Origin: Chitinophagaceae bacterium UBA2793
GTDB lineage: Bacteria > Bacteroidota > Bacteroidia > Chitinophagales > Chitinophagaceae
DNA length: 29,678 nucleotides
NCBI GenBank assembly: GCA_002352045.1
Contig: DEHT01000106.1
Span: 3,215 to 32,892, forward strand
Direction of reading: 5' to 3'
Positions 1 to 7,506 of this stretch are shown here, piece after piece. The position numbers and the translations under genes were made by a program. A model generated the notes under the pieces. It worked only from the letters and a program-made list of their open reading frames with translations. It was not told the origin of the DNA and searched no databases. How positions within the stretch are numbered: position 1 is the first letter of the stretch; every line of letters begins with the position of its first letter.

Positions 1-23
1 CTAGCCAACTGAGCTAATCCCCC
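1..23 (-). tRNA. tRNA 5' end, partial (possibly tRNA-Ala)
   Basis: Read on the minus strand, the first 23 nt of a tRNA are visible: a 7-nt acceptor strand GGGGGAT, then T8 A9, then the D-stem GCTC and the D-loop A-GTTGGC-TAG. These fit the tRNA template exactly with the 5' end at position 23. The anticodon lies beyond the window edge. The G-rich acceptor resembles alanine tRNAs of Bacteroidota, but the identity is a guess. A promoter lies directly upstream. Confidence 0.8.
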
Positions 24-34
24 TTAATGGAGTG

Positions 35-63
35 CAAATATAAAGGTTTGTACTTGCTACAAA
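35..63 (-). promoter_or_regulatory. Promoter of the tRNA (Bacteroidota type)
   Basis: The minus strand carries TATATTTG (positions 42 to 35), an exact match to the Bacteroidota -7 element TAnnTTTG. A TTTG lies 17 nt further upstream (63 to 60), slightly closer than the usual 19-20 nt. The tRNA 5' end is 12 nt downstream of the -7 box. The -7 box is followed by CACTCC, as in the rpsJ promoter. Confidence 0.65.
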
Positions 64-81
64 AAAGAATTTTTGAGATAG

Positions 82-105
82 AAAAAGACTATAATTTTCT
101 TATAG
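82..105 (-). terminator. Probable terminator after the GLPGLI-like gene
   Basis: On the minus strand CTATAA (105-100), loop GAAAA and TTATAG (94-89) form a perfect 6-bp stem, followed by TCTTTTTC. It lies about 20 nt after the stop of the gene ending at 125. The stem is AT-rich, so the call is moderate. Confidence 0.5.
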
Positions 106-124
106 GATAAAATATTGTACAGGC

Positions 125-748
125 CTATGGAATTTTGAAAGTATTGGCTGCAATAGGATTAAATGCTACATCAGTTGCTATATAAATAAGTTTTGCATCT
201 TCATTTATGTATTCGTATTGTAAAACAATTCCCGGAACACCGGCAAACGCAGGCTCAATTTTGCCAAACAATGGATGATTAATTTGTGTTGTATAATATG
301 CAGTGATGGTTTTATTGTTTTGTAAATGGAGTATTACTTTTTTACAGGGATAGTCCAGTACATTTATTGAATCTTGAAGAAACTCATAGCTGACCTCATC
401 ATATTGCCTGTTCATTTTGCTCCACTCCTTGCTATTCAATACCCGTTTGTATTTTTGGCCCGATTCTTTTACAACAGTTATTACAGGATTTTGTGTCGCT
501 TCGTTATAAAAAACATTTTGAACTCTAAGCAACGAAACCATTCGGCTTCTTACCATTTTATTGCCAATAAAGATAGTTTTTAAAGCACCATTGTAACTCT
601 CTGCCACACCTTCTTTTTTTGAGGATTGAATATCGAGTGTATAAGAAATAGTAAAAGGCCTGGGCAAGGCTTGCGCAGAATCTGCTTGTTGCCCATTTGA
701 ACTTCTAATGGAAGACACAAAAAATAATAGGAGAATAATTTTTTTCAT
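125..748 (-). CDS. GLPGLI-family-like secreted protein
   Basis: Small exported protein of 207 residues from the ATG at 748. A TTG one codon upstream is possible, but the ATG gives a TGATG one-base overlap with the preceding stop, typical of translational coupling. It has an N-terminal signal peptide (lysines, then a hydrophobic stretch about 4-14, cleavage near SSNGQ). The middle has beta-strand character, and near residues 170-178 it reads GVPGIVLQY, matching the GLPGLI motif of a Bacteroidota family of unknown function. It is the third gene of a unit with an ECF sigma factor and a membrane protein in the anti-sigma position, so it may be an envelope-stress or sensing output. That role is inference from position only. 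Confidence 0.75.
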   Translation of the reverse strand: MKKIILLLFFVSSIRSSNGQQADSAQALPRPFTISYTLDIQSSKKEGVAESYNGALKTIFIGNKMVRSRMVSLLRVQNVFYNEATQNPVITVVKESGQKYKRVLNSKEWSKMNRQYDEVSYEFLQDSINVLDYPCKKVILHLQNNKTITAYYTTQINHPLFGKIEPAFAGVPGIVLQYEYINEDAKLIYIATDVAFNPIAANTFKIP

Positions 749-1659
749 CAATAAATATTATCACCCAAATCAATTATATCCAGTGGGTTTTTGTTTATAT
801 TTCTTTTTCTATCAAAGTTTCTCATATCAGCCCTTCGCCAGCTTTTAATTTTGTTGGCAGCTCTGCGAGCCTTGCGAGTGCTTTTGCCATTTTTTTTAGT
901 GCGATACAAATCTTCAATTACATCGCTAATGTATGGTGAAATAGAAATGCCGGAATAATTATTCAACTGTATTTGTTGTTGACTTTTTTTCCATTTTATG
1001 GATTGACCATGTTTAAAATTAATTAGTGAATATAGAATTTCATTATTTTCTATGGGTATTTCTACCCCATCAAAAAATACTTTTGTCATTTGCACCTTTT
1101 GCTTTAAAGGCTTTGCAGAAGCTATAAAAACTCTATTGTTTCGCTTTTCAATACCGGGCAGTTTTGTACCAACAGTATCTGCAATCTCAGTATTTTCTAT
1201 TTTAGTTGGAGTTTGATATGGGGTAGTTTTTTTAACCACTTCATGCTGTAAAGAAAAATTGTCTTTTTTTATAACCCAAACAATGGTAGCAATAATGCCT
1301 ACTAAAGCAGCAGCTGCAATCCACTTTTTATATGGAAACATTTTTACCAGTAATGCTTTTTTTTGCTTTTGCTTATTAATTAAGTCAATAATCTTTTCAA
1401 AATTTTCTTCGGGGACCACAACAGAAAAGTCAGATAATGTTTCAAATTTTTTTTTTAGTTGCTGTTGTTGAATGGTTTCTAAAACCTCGATAAAAAGTTG
1501 TTGTGACGGTTGAATTTCGTACTCCTGAAGTGGAAGCTTTTCACCATCAGAAAAATCAGAGGTAAACAATTGAGTTCGGATACGCTTCCATAAATTCAGG
1601 CTGGGAGATACGAAATACTCCTTTAGCTTCCTGAAAATATCGAAATAGCGTTTATCCAT
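748..1659 (-). CDS. Membrane protein in anti-sigma position, 303 aa
   Basis: Not confidently assigned to a named family. One transmembrane helix lies at about residues 112-130 (WIAAAALVGIIATIVWVI), between a roughly 110-residue N-terminal part and a periplasmic C-terminal part of about 170 residues. The topology and the position, starting 8 nt inside the ECF sigma gene, are those of an anti-sigma factor. The HxxxCxxC motif of zinc anti-sigma domains is absent; the N-terminal part has no cysteine. The last 60 residues are very basic (KSTRKARRAANKIKSWRR), unusual for a periplasmic domain. The overlaps at both ends (8 nt with the sigma gene, 1 nt with the GLPGLI-like gene) suggest one co-translated unit. 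Anti-sigma activity is inference. Confidence 0.6.
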   Translation of the reverse strand: MDKRYFDIFRKLKEYFVSPSLNLWKRIRTQLFTSDFSDGEKLPLQEYEIQPSQQLFIEVLETIQQQQLKKKFETLSDFSVVVPEENFEKIIDLINKQKQKKALLVKMFPYKKWIAAAALVGIIATIVWVIKKDNFSLQHEVVKKTTPYQTPTKIENTEIADTVGTKLPGIEKRNNRVFIASAKPLKQKVQMTKVFFDGVEIPIENNEILYSLINFKHGQSIKWKKSQQQIQLNNYSGISISPYISDVIEDLYRTKKNGKSTRKARRAANKIKSWRRADMRNFDRKRNINKNPLDIIDLGDNIY

Positions 1660-2206
1660 TTTCGTGAGTTAATAAATTTTTTAAAGTTGACTTTGCCCTG
1701 TGTAGCTGCGACTTACTTCCACTGGCAGAAATTTGTAGCATGTCGGCAATTTCCTGGTGACTATATCCTTCTACCTGGTAAAGGTTAAAAACGGTTCTTT
1801 GCCCTTCGGGTAGTTGTAGTATCACTTTAAACATATCTTCTTTCTCTAGTTTATCAATTCCTGAAAGACCATTAGCTTCAATGTTTATATTTTCCGTAAT
1901 TTCTACAAATGCTATTTTTTTCTTTTTGAGAAAATCGAGGCAGCATGTTACAAAAATTCTTCTTGCCCATCCCTCAAAAGAGCCTTCAAATCGAAAATGC
2001 GGAAGATTGAAATATAATTTTGCAAAGCTGTCCTGAAAAACATCGTTGGCATCCTCCCTATCACTAATATATCGAAGGCATAAGCTGTACATTTTACCCG
2101 ACAGGGAGTCGTACAAAACTTTAAATGCCTTGTGATCCCCCCCCAAACTTTTTTCGATCAATTCTTTTAAATTTTGTAACTGATCAACCGCATAAGATTT
2201 TTCCAT
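1652..2206 (-). CDS. ECF-type RNA polymerase sigma factor
   Basis: Protein of 184 residues, the normal size of an extracytoplasmic-function sigma-70 factor. Region 2 spans about residues 24-96: HKAFKVLYDSLSGKMYSLCLRY, the acidic DREDANDVFQDSF, and the DNA-melting segment GSFEGWARRIFVTCCLDFLK. Region 4 spans about 128-180 with the helix-turn-helix VEGYSHQEIADMLQIS and SKSQLHRAKSTLKNLL. Regions 1 and 3 are absent, as expected. The ATG at 2206 is followed at once by a typical short lead-in. The stop overlaps the start of the membrane protein gene by 8 nt, so that protein is its likely regulator. The target promoters cannot be read from this window. Confidence 0.95.
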   Translation of the reverse strand: MEKSYAVDQLQNLKELIEKSLGGDHKAFKVLYDSLSGKMYSLCLRYISDREDANDVFQDSFAKLYFNLPHFRFEGSFEGWARRIFVTCCLDFLKKKKIAFVEITENINIEANGLSGIDKLEKEDMFKVILQLPEGQRTVFNLYQVEGYSHQEIADMLQISASGSKSQLHRAKSTLKNLLTHENG

Positions 2207-2543
2207 TTAAACCTATTCGATAAACAAATTATCAATCAAGGAAACCTTAAAAAAGTTTATTCGTCTGTATAAATGTGATAATCATCATTTTTACACATGT
2301 TTCATTTTTATCGTTTACATAGAAAACTTATTTCGCATTGAAAAAGAATTACATTCTATATAAATTCGACGCACAGGAGAAATTGCACCTGTATATTCAA
2401 TCTAAGGTAAATTCAACTGTACTATTTACGGCCAATCCTGCCACTGCAGAAAAATTCAATTTTTTTACCGCTTTTTATTACAGTTTAATTTACAGGGTAC
2501 ATTTAATTAGTTACAAAAATATTTAATAATTAGTTATTAAAGA

Positions 2544-2567
2544 GAACGAGCCGGGAACGGCTCGTTC
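2544..2567 (+). ncRNA. GNRA-capped hairpin, possible structured RNA element
   Basis: GAACGAGCCG (2544-2553) pairs perfectly with CGGCTCGTTC (2558-2567), a 10-bp stem. On the plus strand the loop is GGAA, a GNRA tetraloop; on the minus strand it is TTCC. No T-run follows on either strand, so it is not an ordinary intrinsic terminator. It is much more GC-rich than its surroundings. Whether it is transcribed is unknown. Confidence 0.4.
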
Positions 2568-2673
2568 GTACAGACCGATGAGAAATAATTTCAAAGGTCG
2601 ACTCCTATAGTATTCCTAACAATATAAAAGACGAAACTCTATTTTGAAAGGTTGCAAAAAAATACTCATAAAT

Positions 2674-2697
2674 AAAAAAACCGGGCAAACCCGGTTT
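2674..2697 (-). terminator. Intrinsic terminator of gltA
   Basis: On the minus strand AAACCGGG (2697-2690), loop TTTG and CCCGGTTT (2685-2678) form an 8-bp stem that runs into seven Ts. It starts 23 nt after the gltA stop codon, a textbook rho-independent terminator. Confidence 0.9.
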
Positions 2698-2719
2698 CAC
2701 TTCTCTTATTTCTTATTCA

Positions 2720-4045
2720 TTAATCTCCCCAAATATTATCTTTCCCATCTATCCAAAGTTTTACCAGGTCGGTAGTGATTGATTTTGGCCTTTCAAGTGG
2801 GAACCCTAAAGAGCGATCCCAGCAAAGGCTCGCCAATACACCTAGTGCTCTTGAAACTCCAAATAACACAGTGTAAAATTCATATTCTACCATTCCATAG
2901 TGTACCAGTAATGCACCGCTATGTGCATCTACATTGGGCCATGGATTTTTAATTTTTGCAATAGAGCCCAAAATAGGAGGAACCGTTTCATATACATTCC
3001 AAACGGTATTTACCAAAGGATCGTTTGGCATATGCTTTTTACCAAATTCCATTTGTGCGGTAAAACGTGGGTCTGTTTTACGCAACACCGCATGGCCATA
3101 GCCCGGCACTACTTTTCCTTCGCACAAAGTTTTCTTTACGTATTCTTCAATTTGAGTTGTTGTGGGTGATTGGCTACCGATTAATTCCTGCATCTCAAAA
3201 ATCCACTTTATTACTTCCTGGTTAGCCAGGCCATGCAAAGGTCCTGCAAGGCCATTCATTCCTGCGGCCAAGCTTAAATATGGGTCGCTTAAGGCAGAGC
3301 CCACTAGATGTGTAGTGTGTGCGCTTACGTTACCTCCCTCGTGGTCGGCATGAATAGTCATATACAAACGCATCAATTCTTTAAATCCTTCATTTTCGTA
3401 ACCCATCATATGAGCAAAATTACCTGCCCAATCTAATAATCCATTTGGTTGAATATGATCACCACCTTTATATTTTCTTCGATAGATATATGCTGCTACC
3501 CTTGGTAAGCGTGCTATTAAATCCATTGTATCATCAAATACCGCTTCCCAATAATCTTTTTTGTTCATGCCTTTTGCATACTGCTTTGCAAAAATGCTTT
3601 CTGTTTGCAGTGCCATAATGGCCACTACAAATTGAGTCATTGGATGAGTAGAAACCGGCAGTGCTTCAATAGTAGCAAACACATGATTGGGCACATGGCT
3701 ACGACGCTGCCATACACTGGTAAGATGTTGTACATCTTCTTCGGTTGGTAATTCGCCAATCAACATCAAATAAAACAATCCTTCGGGCAATGGTTCAGAA
3801 CCTCCAGGTGCTTTAGGTAATTTTTTTTGCAGCTCCGGAATAGTAAATCCTCTGAAACGAATACCTTCCTGCGCATCTAATAAACTGGTTTCGGTAACTA
3901 AGCCTGTAATGCCTCGCATACCCTGGTAAACCTGAGCAAGGGTAACTTCACCAATAGGTTTATTTCCATGCAACTTTAAAATTTCTTTAATTTCGGCTCC
4001 TATTGATTCTGACTTTTCTTTGAATTTGTCTTTGATAACTCCCAT
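2720..4045 (-). CDS. gltA: Citrate synthase, mitochondrial (eukaryotic) type
   Basis: Condenses acetyl-CoA with oxaloacetate to citrate, the entry step of the TCA cycle, in the cytoplasm. The 441-residue protein has the family's catalytic trio: His271 in GPLHGLANQE, His318 in VPGYGHAVLRKTDPR and Asp373 in NVDAHSG. These match His274, His320 and Asp375 of the pig mitochondrial enzyme. The whole protein follows that enzyme closely (GGMRGxxGLVxETSxLDxxEGIRFRGF-like start; DHEGGNVSAHT; FGVSRALGVLA; GFPLERPKS). It lacks the N-terminal beta-domain of the hexameric, NADH-inhibited enterobacterial enzymes. It is a single-gene unit with its own promoter (4187-4218) and terminator (2674-2697). Confidence 0.97.
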   Translation of the reverse strand: MGVIKDKFKEKSESIGAEIKEILKLHGNKPIGEVTLAQVYQGMRGITGLVTETSLLDAQEGIRFRGFTIPELQKKLPKAPGGSEPLPEGLFYLMLIGELPTEEDVQHLTSVWQRRSHVPNHVFATIEALPVSTHPMTQFVVAIMALQTESIFAKQYAKGMNKKDYWEAVFDDTMDLIARLPRVAAYIYRRKYKGGDHIQPNGLLDWAGNFAHMMGYENEGFKELMRLYMTIHADHEGGNVSAHTTHLVGSALSDPYLSLAAGMNGLAGPLHGLANQEVIKWIFEMQELIGSQSPTTTQIEEYVKKTLCEGKVVPGYGHAVLRKTDPRFTAQMEFGKKHMPNDPLVNTVWNVYETVPPILGSIAKIKNPWPNVDAHSGALLVHYGMVEYEFYTVLFGVSRALGVLASLCWDRSLGFPLERPKSITTDLVKLWIDGKDNIWGD

Positions 4046-4186
4046 TGTACAAAAAAATTAAATATTCAGTAAAACTGCTGAGCCTTTGAGCAGCATTTTG
4101 CAAAAAAGTTGGCAGCAAAAAATGACCATTGCGGCAGTAAAATAGACTCTGAGTAGTTTTATTTATTCACTTCGCTTAATCGGCCT

Positions 4187-4218
4187 TAAAATTACGACGG
4201 ATGAATTGGTTAAACAAA
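4187..4218 (-). promoter_or_regulatory. Candidate promoter of gltA
   Basis: On the minus strand TTTG (4218-4215) is followed after 20 nt by TAATTTTA (4194-4187). That is one mismatch from the Bacteroidota -7 element TAnnTTTG at the normal spacing. It predicts a leader of about 135 nt before gltA, including a small CTGCT/AGCAG stem near 4077-4095. Confidence 0.45.
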
Positions 4219-4242
4219 AGTTTTAAAAGAAAGTTTGTATTA

Positions 4243-4258
4243 CCCAATTTTACTTGGG
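4243..4258 (-). terminator. Weak hairpin at the end of the lptF/lptG-like gene
   Basis: CCCAA, loop GTAAAA and TTGGG on the minus strand form a 5-bp stem that overlaps the stop codon at 4250-4252. No good T-run follows. It could be a weak terminator before gltA; the gltA promoter lies just downstream. Confidence 0.25.
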
Positions 4259-5347
4259 CGCTTTTTTATAAAGATAAAATGCAATAAGAGTAAATAGTAA
4301 ATTGGGCAGCCATGCGGCCATCCAGGGAGAAAAATTTCCTTTGGTTGCAAACACAATACTTATTCTGCTTAAAAGGATATAAGCCACGCATAAAAATACG
4401 CCCAATGCAAGATGAATACCACTTCCGCCTCTTACTTTTCTGGATGCCAATGATACACCAATAACAGTAAGAATAAGCACAGAGAAAGGAATAGCATCTC
4501 TATTGTACCGTTCTACTAAAATAGAATTCATAGATTCTGAGCCTCGCATTTTTTCTACTCTTATAAACTCATTGAGTTCCGGTGTTGACATTTGCTCCTT
4601 TAGGTATTCATCTTTACCCAAATCAACGGGTTTAAAATTATAATTCATCAACAGTTTATCGTGTTGCGTAACGGTTTCTGAAATCTCCTGAAAATTTCTT
4701 TCTGTTACAAAACGAAGGTTCCACTTTTTTTGGGCAGTATCCCAGTTAAAACTTCCTGCCCTCAGGTTATATATTAATTTTTTGTCTTTAAATTTTTGAA
4801 CAAAAAAACCGGATCCGTTTTTTGAAACAGTATCATAACTTCTTATTCCTACATAGGAGCTGTTGTCGAGTTTAAAATAAATGTGTTCTTTGTAACTGTT
4901 GGAATTGGTTGAATATCGGCCTTTGTTTACTTCAACATATCGCTTGTCAAATTCGCCCCAAATTTTGTTTGCTTTTGGAATTACATACTGATAACCTACC
5001 CAAAGCAAACCGGCCAGTATTAAACCACCTGCAATAAATGGAAACATAAATCTTTTATAGCTAACCCCACTGCTTAAAATGGCAATCACCTCGGAACGTC
5101 CCGCCATTTTTGAAGTAAAAAATATTACTGCAATAAAAACAAATAGCGGGAAAAGCATAGCGTCGATCCGGGGAATAAATCCAAAGTAATATTGTGTTAC
5201 AATTTGCCAGACTGATAATCCCGATTTTGCAAAGTCATCGGTGTGCTCACTCAAATCAACCACCACTATAATTACAGTAAGTAGAATAAGACAGAAAAAG
5301 AATGTGCTTAAAAAATTGAAGAAAATATATCGGTCTATTTTTTTCAT
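4250..5347 (-). CDS. LptF/LptG-family permease (YjgP/YjgQ)
   Basis: Inner-membrane subunit of the LptB2FG transporter, which extracts lipopolysaccharide from the inner membrane for transport to the cell surface. Its 365 residues are the family's usual length. The order is typical: one N-terminal helix after MKKIDRYIFFNFLSTF (about 10-32), two more helices (about 60-80 and 98-120), a large periplasmic beta-jellyroll segment (about 125-270), and three C-terminal helices (about 280-360). The family's N-terminal signature (xDRYIxxxFLxxF) and SGVSYKRFMFP are visible. LptF and LptG cannot be told apart here with confidence. It starts 26 nt after the BaiN-like gene, so the two are probably co-transcribed; the link need not be functional. 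Confidence 0.92.
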   Translation of the reverse strand: MKKIDRYIFFNFLSTFFFCLILLTVIIVVVDLSEHTDDFAKSGLSVWQIVTQYYFGFIPRIDAMLFPLFVFIAVIFFTSKMAGRSEVIAILSSGVSYKRFMFPFIAGGLILAGLLWVGYQYVIPKANKIWGEFDKRYVEVNKGRYSTNSNSYKEHIYFKLDNSSYVGIRSYDTVSKNGSGFFVQKFKDKKLIYNLRAGSFNWDTAQKKWNLRFVTERNFQEISETVTQHDKLLMNYNFKPVDLGKDEYLKEQMSTPELNEFIRVEKMRGSESMNSILVERYNRDAIPFSVLILTVIGVSLASRKVRGGSGIHLALGVFLCVAYILLSRISIVFATKGNFSPWMAAWLPNLLFTLIAFYLYKKAPK

Positions 5348-5373
5348 AGATGAAAATGCTGTGGCAAGATAAT

Positions 5374-6645
5374 TTAAAAATTTTGCAAAGCTGTTGAATT
5401 AATGTTATGTGCCACTATCCATCCTGTAGTCCATGCGTTTTGAAAATTGAAGCCTCCGGTTACGCCATCAATATTTAGTATTTCTCCGGCAAAAAACAAA
5501 CCCGGTACCATTTTGCTTTGCATGGTATTAACATCCACTTCACTCAATTGAATACCACCTGCGGTTACAAATTCTTCCTTAAAAGTGGTTTTACCTTTTA
5601 CAGCAAACTCCTGTGCACACAATGTTTTTATGAGTTTGTTTTGTTCCTTCGAAGGAAGATCTGCCCAACGGCTATCGGCTTTTATATTACATTGACCTAA
5701 AAAATATTCCCAAAGCCGGGATGGTAAAGCAAAAGGATTTCTGTTTATTATTTTTTGAGCAGCTAATTGAAATCGCAACTCCTGCAATTTATCTCTAAGC
5801 GAATTTTCGTTGTAGGAAGGCAACCAGTTTATCATGAGAGTACAACTGTATTGCATAACCGCCAATTCTCTTGCAGCCCATGCTGAAAGCTTTAGTGCAG
5901 CAGGTCCACTTAAGCCCCAGTGGGTAATCAGCAATGGTCCATCCTGCAGCAATTTTGTTCCGGAAATTTTAACCACTGCATTTTCTACACTTACTCCCAT
6001 TAATTGAGTAATAGTATTGTTGGGAATATTAAAGGTAAACAAAGAAGGAACCGGTGATTCAATGCTATGCCCTAATTGCTTCAACCACTCAAATTGTTCT
6101 GATTTTGAAAAACCTCCACTGGCTATGCATATATAATCGGCATAAAGTTGATTACCGTTGGAAAGTTTTAAAAGGAAGTTTGCATTTGTAGTTGTGTTTT
6201 TACTTTTTGGTGTGGAATTAATTTCTTTCACATCTGCACTCAACTTTATTTCTACATTATATTTATCCGCTTCTTTTAAAAAACAATCTATAATAGTTTG
6301 TGAGGTATTGCTCTGTGGAAACATTCTGCCATCGGCTTCTGTTTTTAAAACAACATTTCGTTGTTTGAACCATTCAATAGTATCAGTTGTAAAAAAATGA
6401 TGGAACGCTTTTTTAAGAAAAGAGGCTCCCCTGGGATATCGCTTTATCATATCTGCAATGGAAAAACATGCATGAGTTACATTGCATCTTCCACCACCGC
6501 TCACTTTTACCTTGCTTAATAATTTAGAGGTTTTTTCAACCAAAATCACTTTTAAATTTGGATGGAGCCTTGCAGCATTCACTGCACAAAAAAAACCGGC
6601 AGCACCACCGCCAATAACTACTAAGGTTTTTTTGGGTTCTGTCAA
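5374..6645 (-). CDS. BaiN/HI0933-family FAD-dependent oxidoreductase
   Basis: Flavoprotein of 423 residues, the family's usual length. The N-terminal dinucleotide-binding fold reads VVIGGGAAGFFCA (9-21). It is followed by VEKTSKLLSKVKVSGGGRCN, the family signature, and the C-terminal FAD-binding stretch GLFFAGEILNIDGVTGGFN. Members (YhiN, HI0933, BaiN of bile-acid bacteria) bind FAD and are annotated as NAD(P)/FAD oxidoreductases, but the substrate of most is unknown. The start is a TTG at 6645-6643: no ATG exists in frame upstream, and later starts would cut the FAD motif. A perfect 7-nt tandem repeat occupies the leader. It sits 39 nt after map. Confidence 0.88.
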   Translation of the reverse strand: MTEPKKTLVVIGGGAAGFFCAVNAARLHPNLKVILVEKTSKLLSKVKVSGGGRCNVTHACFSIADMIKRYPRGASFLKKAFHHFFTTDTIEWFKQRNVVLKTEADGRMFPQSNTSQTIIDCFLKEADKYNVEIKLSADVKEINSTPKSKNTTTNANFLLKLSNGNQLYADYICIASGGFSKSEQFEWLKQLGHSIESPVPSLFTFNIPNNTITQLMGVSVENAVVKISGTKLLQDGPLLITHWGLSGPAALKLSAWAARELAVMQYSCTLMINWLPSYNENSLRDKLQELRFQLAAQKIINRNPFALPSRLWEYFLGQCNIKADSRWADLPSKEQNKLIKTLCAQEFAVKGKTTFKEEFVTAGGIQLSEVDVNTMQSKMVPGLFFAGEILNIDGVTGGFNFQNAWTTGWIVAHNINSTALQNF

Positions 6646-6676
6646 TTGAAAATTGAAAATTGAAAATTGAAAATTG
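6644..6676. repeat. 7-nt tandem array before the BaiN-like gene
   Basis: Four perfect copies of AATTGAA plus five bases of a fifth (4.7 copies), filling most of the 39-nt gap between map and the BaiN-like gene and touching its TTG start. It lies outside the reading frame, so copy-number change would alter the leader but not the protein. No inverted partner is present. Confidence 0.9.
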
Positions 6677-6684
6677 TATAATCT

Positions 6685-7491
6685 TTAATCATGGCACCAG
6701 GTTAAGTTTGGATTTGCTTTTTCTGCCACTTCAATTTCTTCAAATGAAGAAAGAATATCTGGTGCAGCTTTAGTGATATGCACATCATGTTCAAAGTGTG
6801 CAGAGGCTTTTCCATCCCTGGTACGAATGGTCCATCCGTCCTCATCCTGGTAAACTTCTTTCACTCCCATATTAATCATAGGCTCAATGGCAAGCACCAT
6901 ACCCGGTTTTAGTTTTGCACCGCTGCCTCTTTTGCCATAGTTAGGCACCTGTGGTTCTTCGTGCAGGTTGCGCCCCAGGCCATGCCCTACCAAATCTCTC
7001 ACCACACCATAGCCATGTTTTTTTTCGGTATGTTCCTGGATGGCAAAAGCAATATCGCCTACCCTATTTCCATTTCTTGCTTTTTCAATTCCTTTGTACA
7101 AAGACTCTTTTGTAATTTTTAAAAGCTGCTTTACATCGTTGCTCACTTCACCTACTGCGTAGGTATAAGCACTGTCGCCATGGAAACCATTTTTATAAAC
7201 ACCAATATCCAGCGAAATAATATCGCCATCCTTTATAGTATTGTTATTTGGAAAGCCATGCACTACTACATCGTTAACAGAAATACAGGTTGCAAAAGGA
7301 TAAGTACCGCCATAGTTTTTAAAAGATGGTACTGCTCCATTATCTCTGATAAAGGTTTCAATCATATCGTTCACCTGCATAGTGGTCATTCCGGGTTTTA
7401 AAACTTTAGCCAGTTCTGCATGAGCCTTACCCACCAATAGGCAGCTATGGCGCATGATTTCAATTTCTTCTGTAGTTTTATAATGTATCAT
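6685..7491 (-). CDS. map: Methionine aminopeptidase, type I
   Basis: Removes the initiator methionine from nascent proteins in the cytoplasm. The 268-residue protein starts at MIHYKTTEEIEIMR (ATG at 7491). A longer reading from 7518 is rejected because it runs through the upstream terminator hairpin. All five metal ligands are present: Asp95 (SLDIGV), Asp106 (HGDSAYT), His170 (LVGHGLG), Glu203 (AIEPMIN) and Glu234 (HFEHDVHIT). The HGxP stretch VVHGFPN is also present. It lacks the N-terminal zinc fingers of eukaryotic forms. It follows secY as in many spc clusters but is separated from it by a terminator and probably has its own promoter. The usual next gene, infA, is absent. Confidence 0.97.
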   Translation of the reverse strand: MIHYKTTEEIEIMRHSCLLVGKAHAELAKVLKPGMTTMQVNDMIETFIRDNGAVPSFKNYGGTYPFATCISVNDVVVHGFPNNNTIKDGDIISLDIGVYKNGFHGDSAYTYAVGEVSNDVKQLLKITKESLYKGIEKARNGNRVGDIAFAIQEHTEKKHGYGVVRDLVGHGLGRNLHEEPQVPNYGKRGSGAKLKPGMVLAIEPMINMGVKEVYQDEDGWTIRTRDGKASAHFEHDVHITKAAPDILSSFEEIEVAEKANPNLTWCHD

Positions 7492-7498
7492 AAGTGTG

Positions 7499-7506
7499 CA
7501 AAAATA
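7499..7506 (-). promoter_or_regulatory. Candidate -7 element for map
   Basis: The minus strand reads TATTTTTG, an exact TAnnTTTG, ending 7 nt before the map ATG and followed by CACACTT. A start site at the usual distance would fall at or next to the ATG, giving a leaderless or nearly leaderless mRNA. No clear TTTG is seen 19-20 nt upstream, where the terminator stem lies. Confidence 0.4.

Larger units (their letters stand above)
2207..2719. other. Intergenic region between the sigma gene and gltA
   Basis: This 513-nt stretch has no convincing protein gene. It should contain the promoter of the sigma operon, but no exact TAnnTTTG is present (nearest ATAATTTG on the minus strand close to the gene). 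A 62-codon plus-strand frame at 2338-2526 opens only with TTG and has no recognisable features. It also holds a strong hairpin at 2544-2567 and the gltA terminator at 2674-2697, listed separately. Confidence 0.6.

Noticed and set aside
2338..2526. 62-codon plus-strand ORF in the sigma/gltA gap
   Set aside because: It opens only with TTG just after an in-frame stop, has no promoter or family resemblance, and its length is within chance for AT-rich DNA.
6644..6676. Phase variation of the BaiN-like gene by frameshift
   Set aside because: The repeat is outside the reading frame, so unit loss or gain cannot switch the frame; only a leader effect is possible.
6646..6684. Possible infA or rpmJ between map and the BaiN-like gene
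   Set aside because: The gap is only 39 nt and is mostly the AATTGAA repeat.
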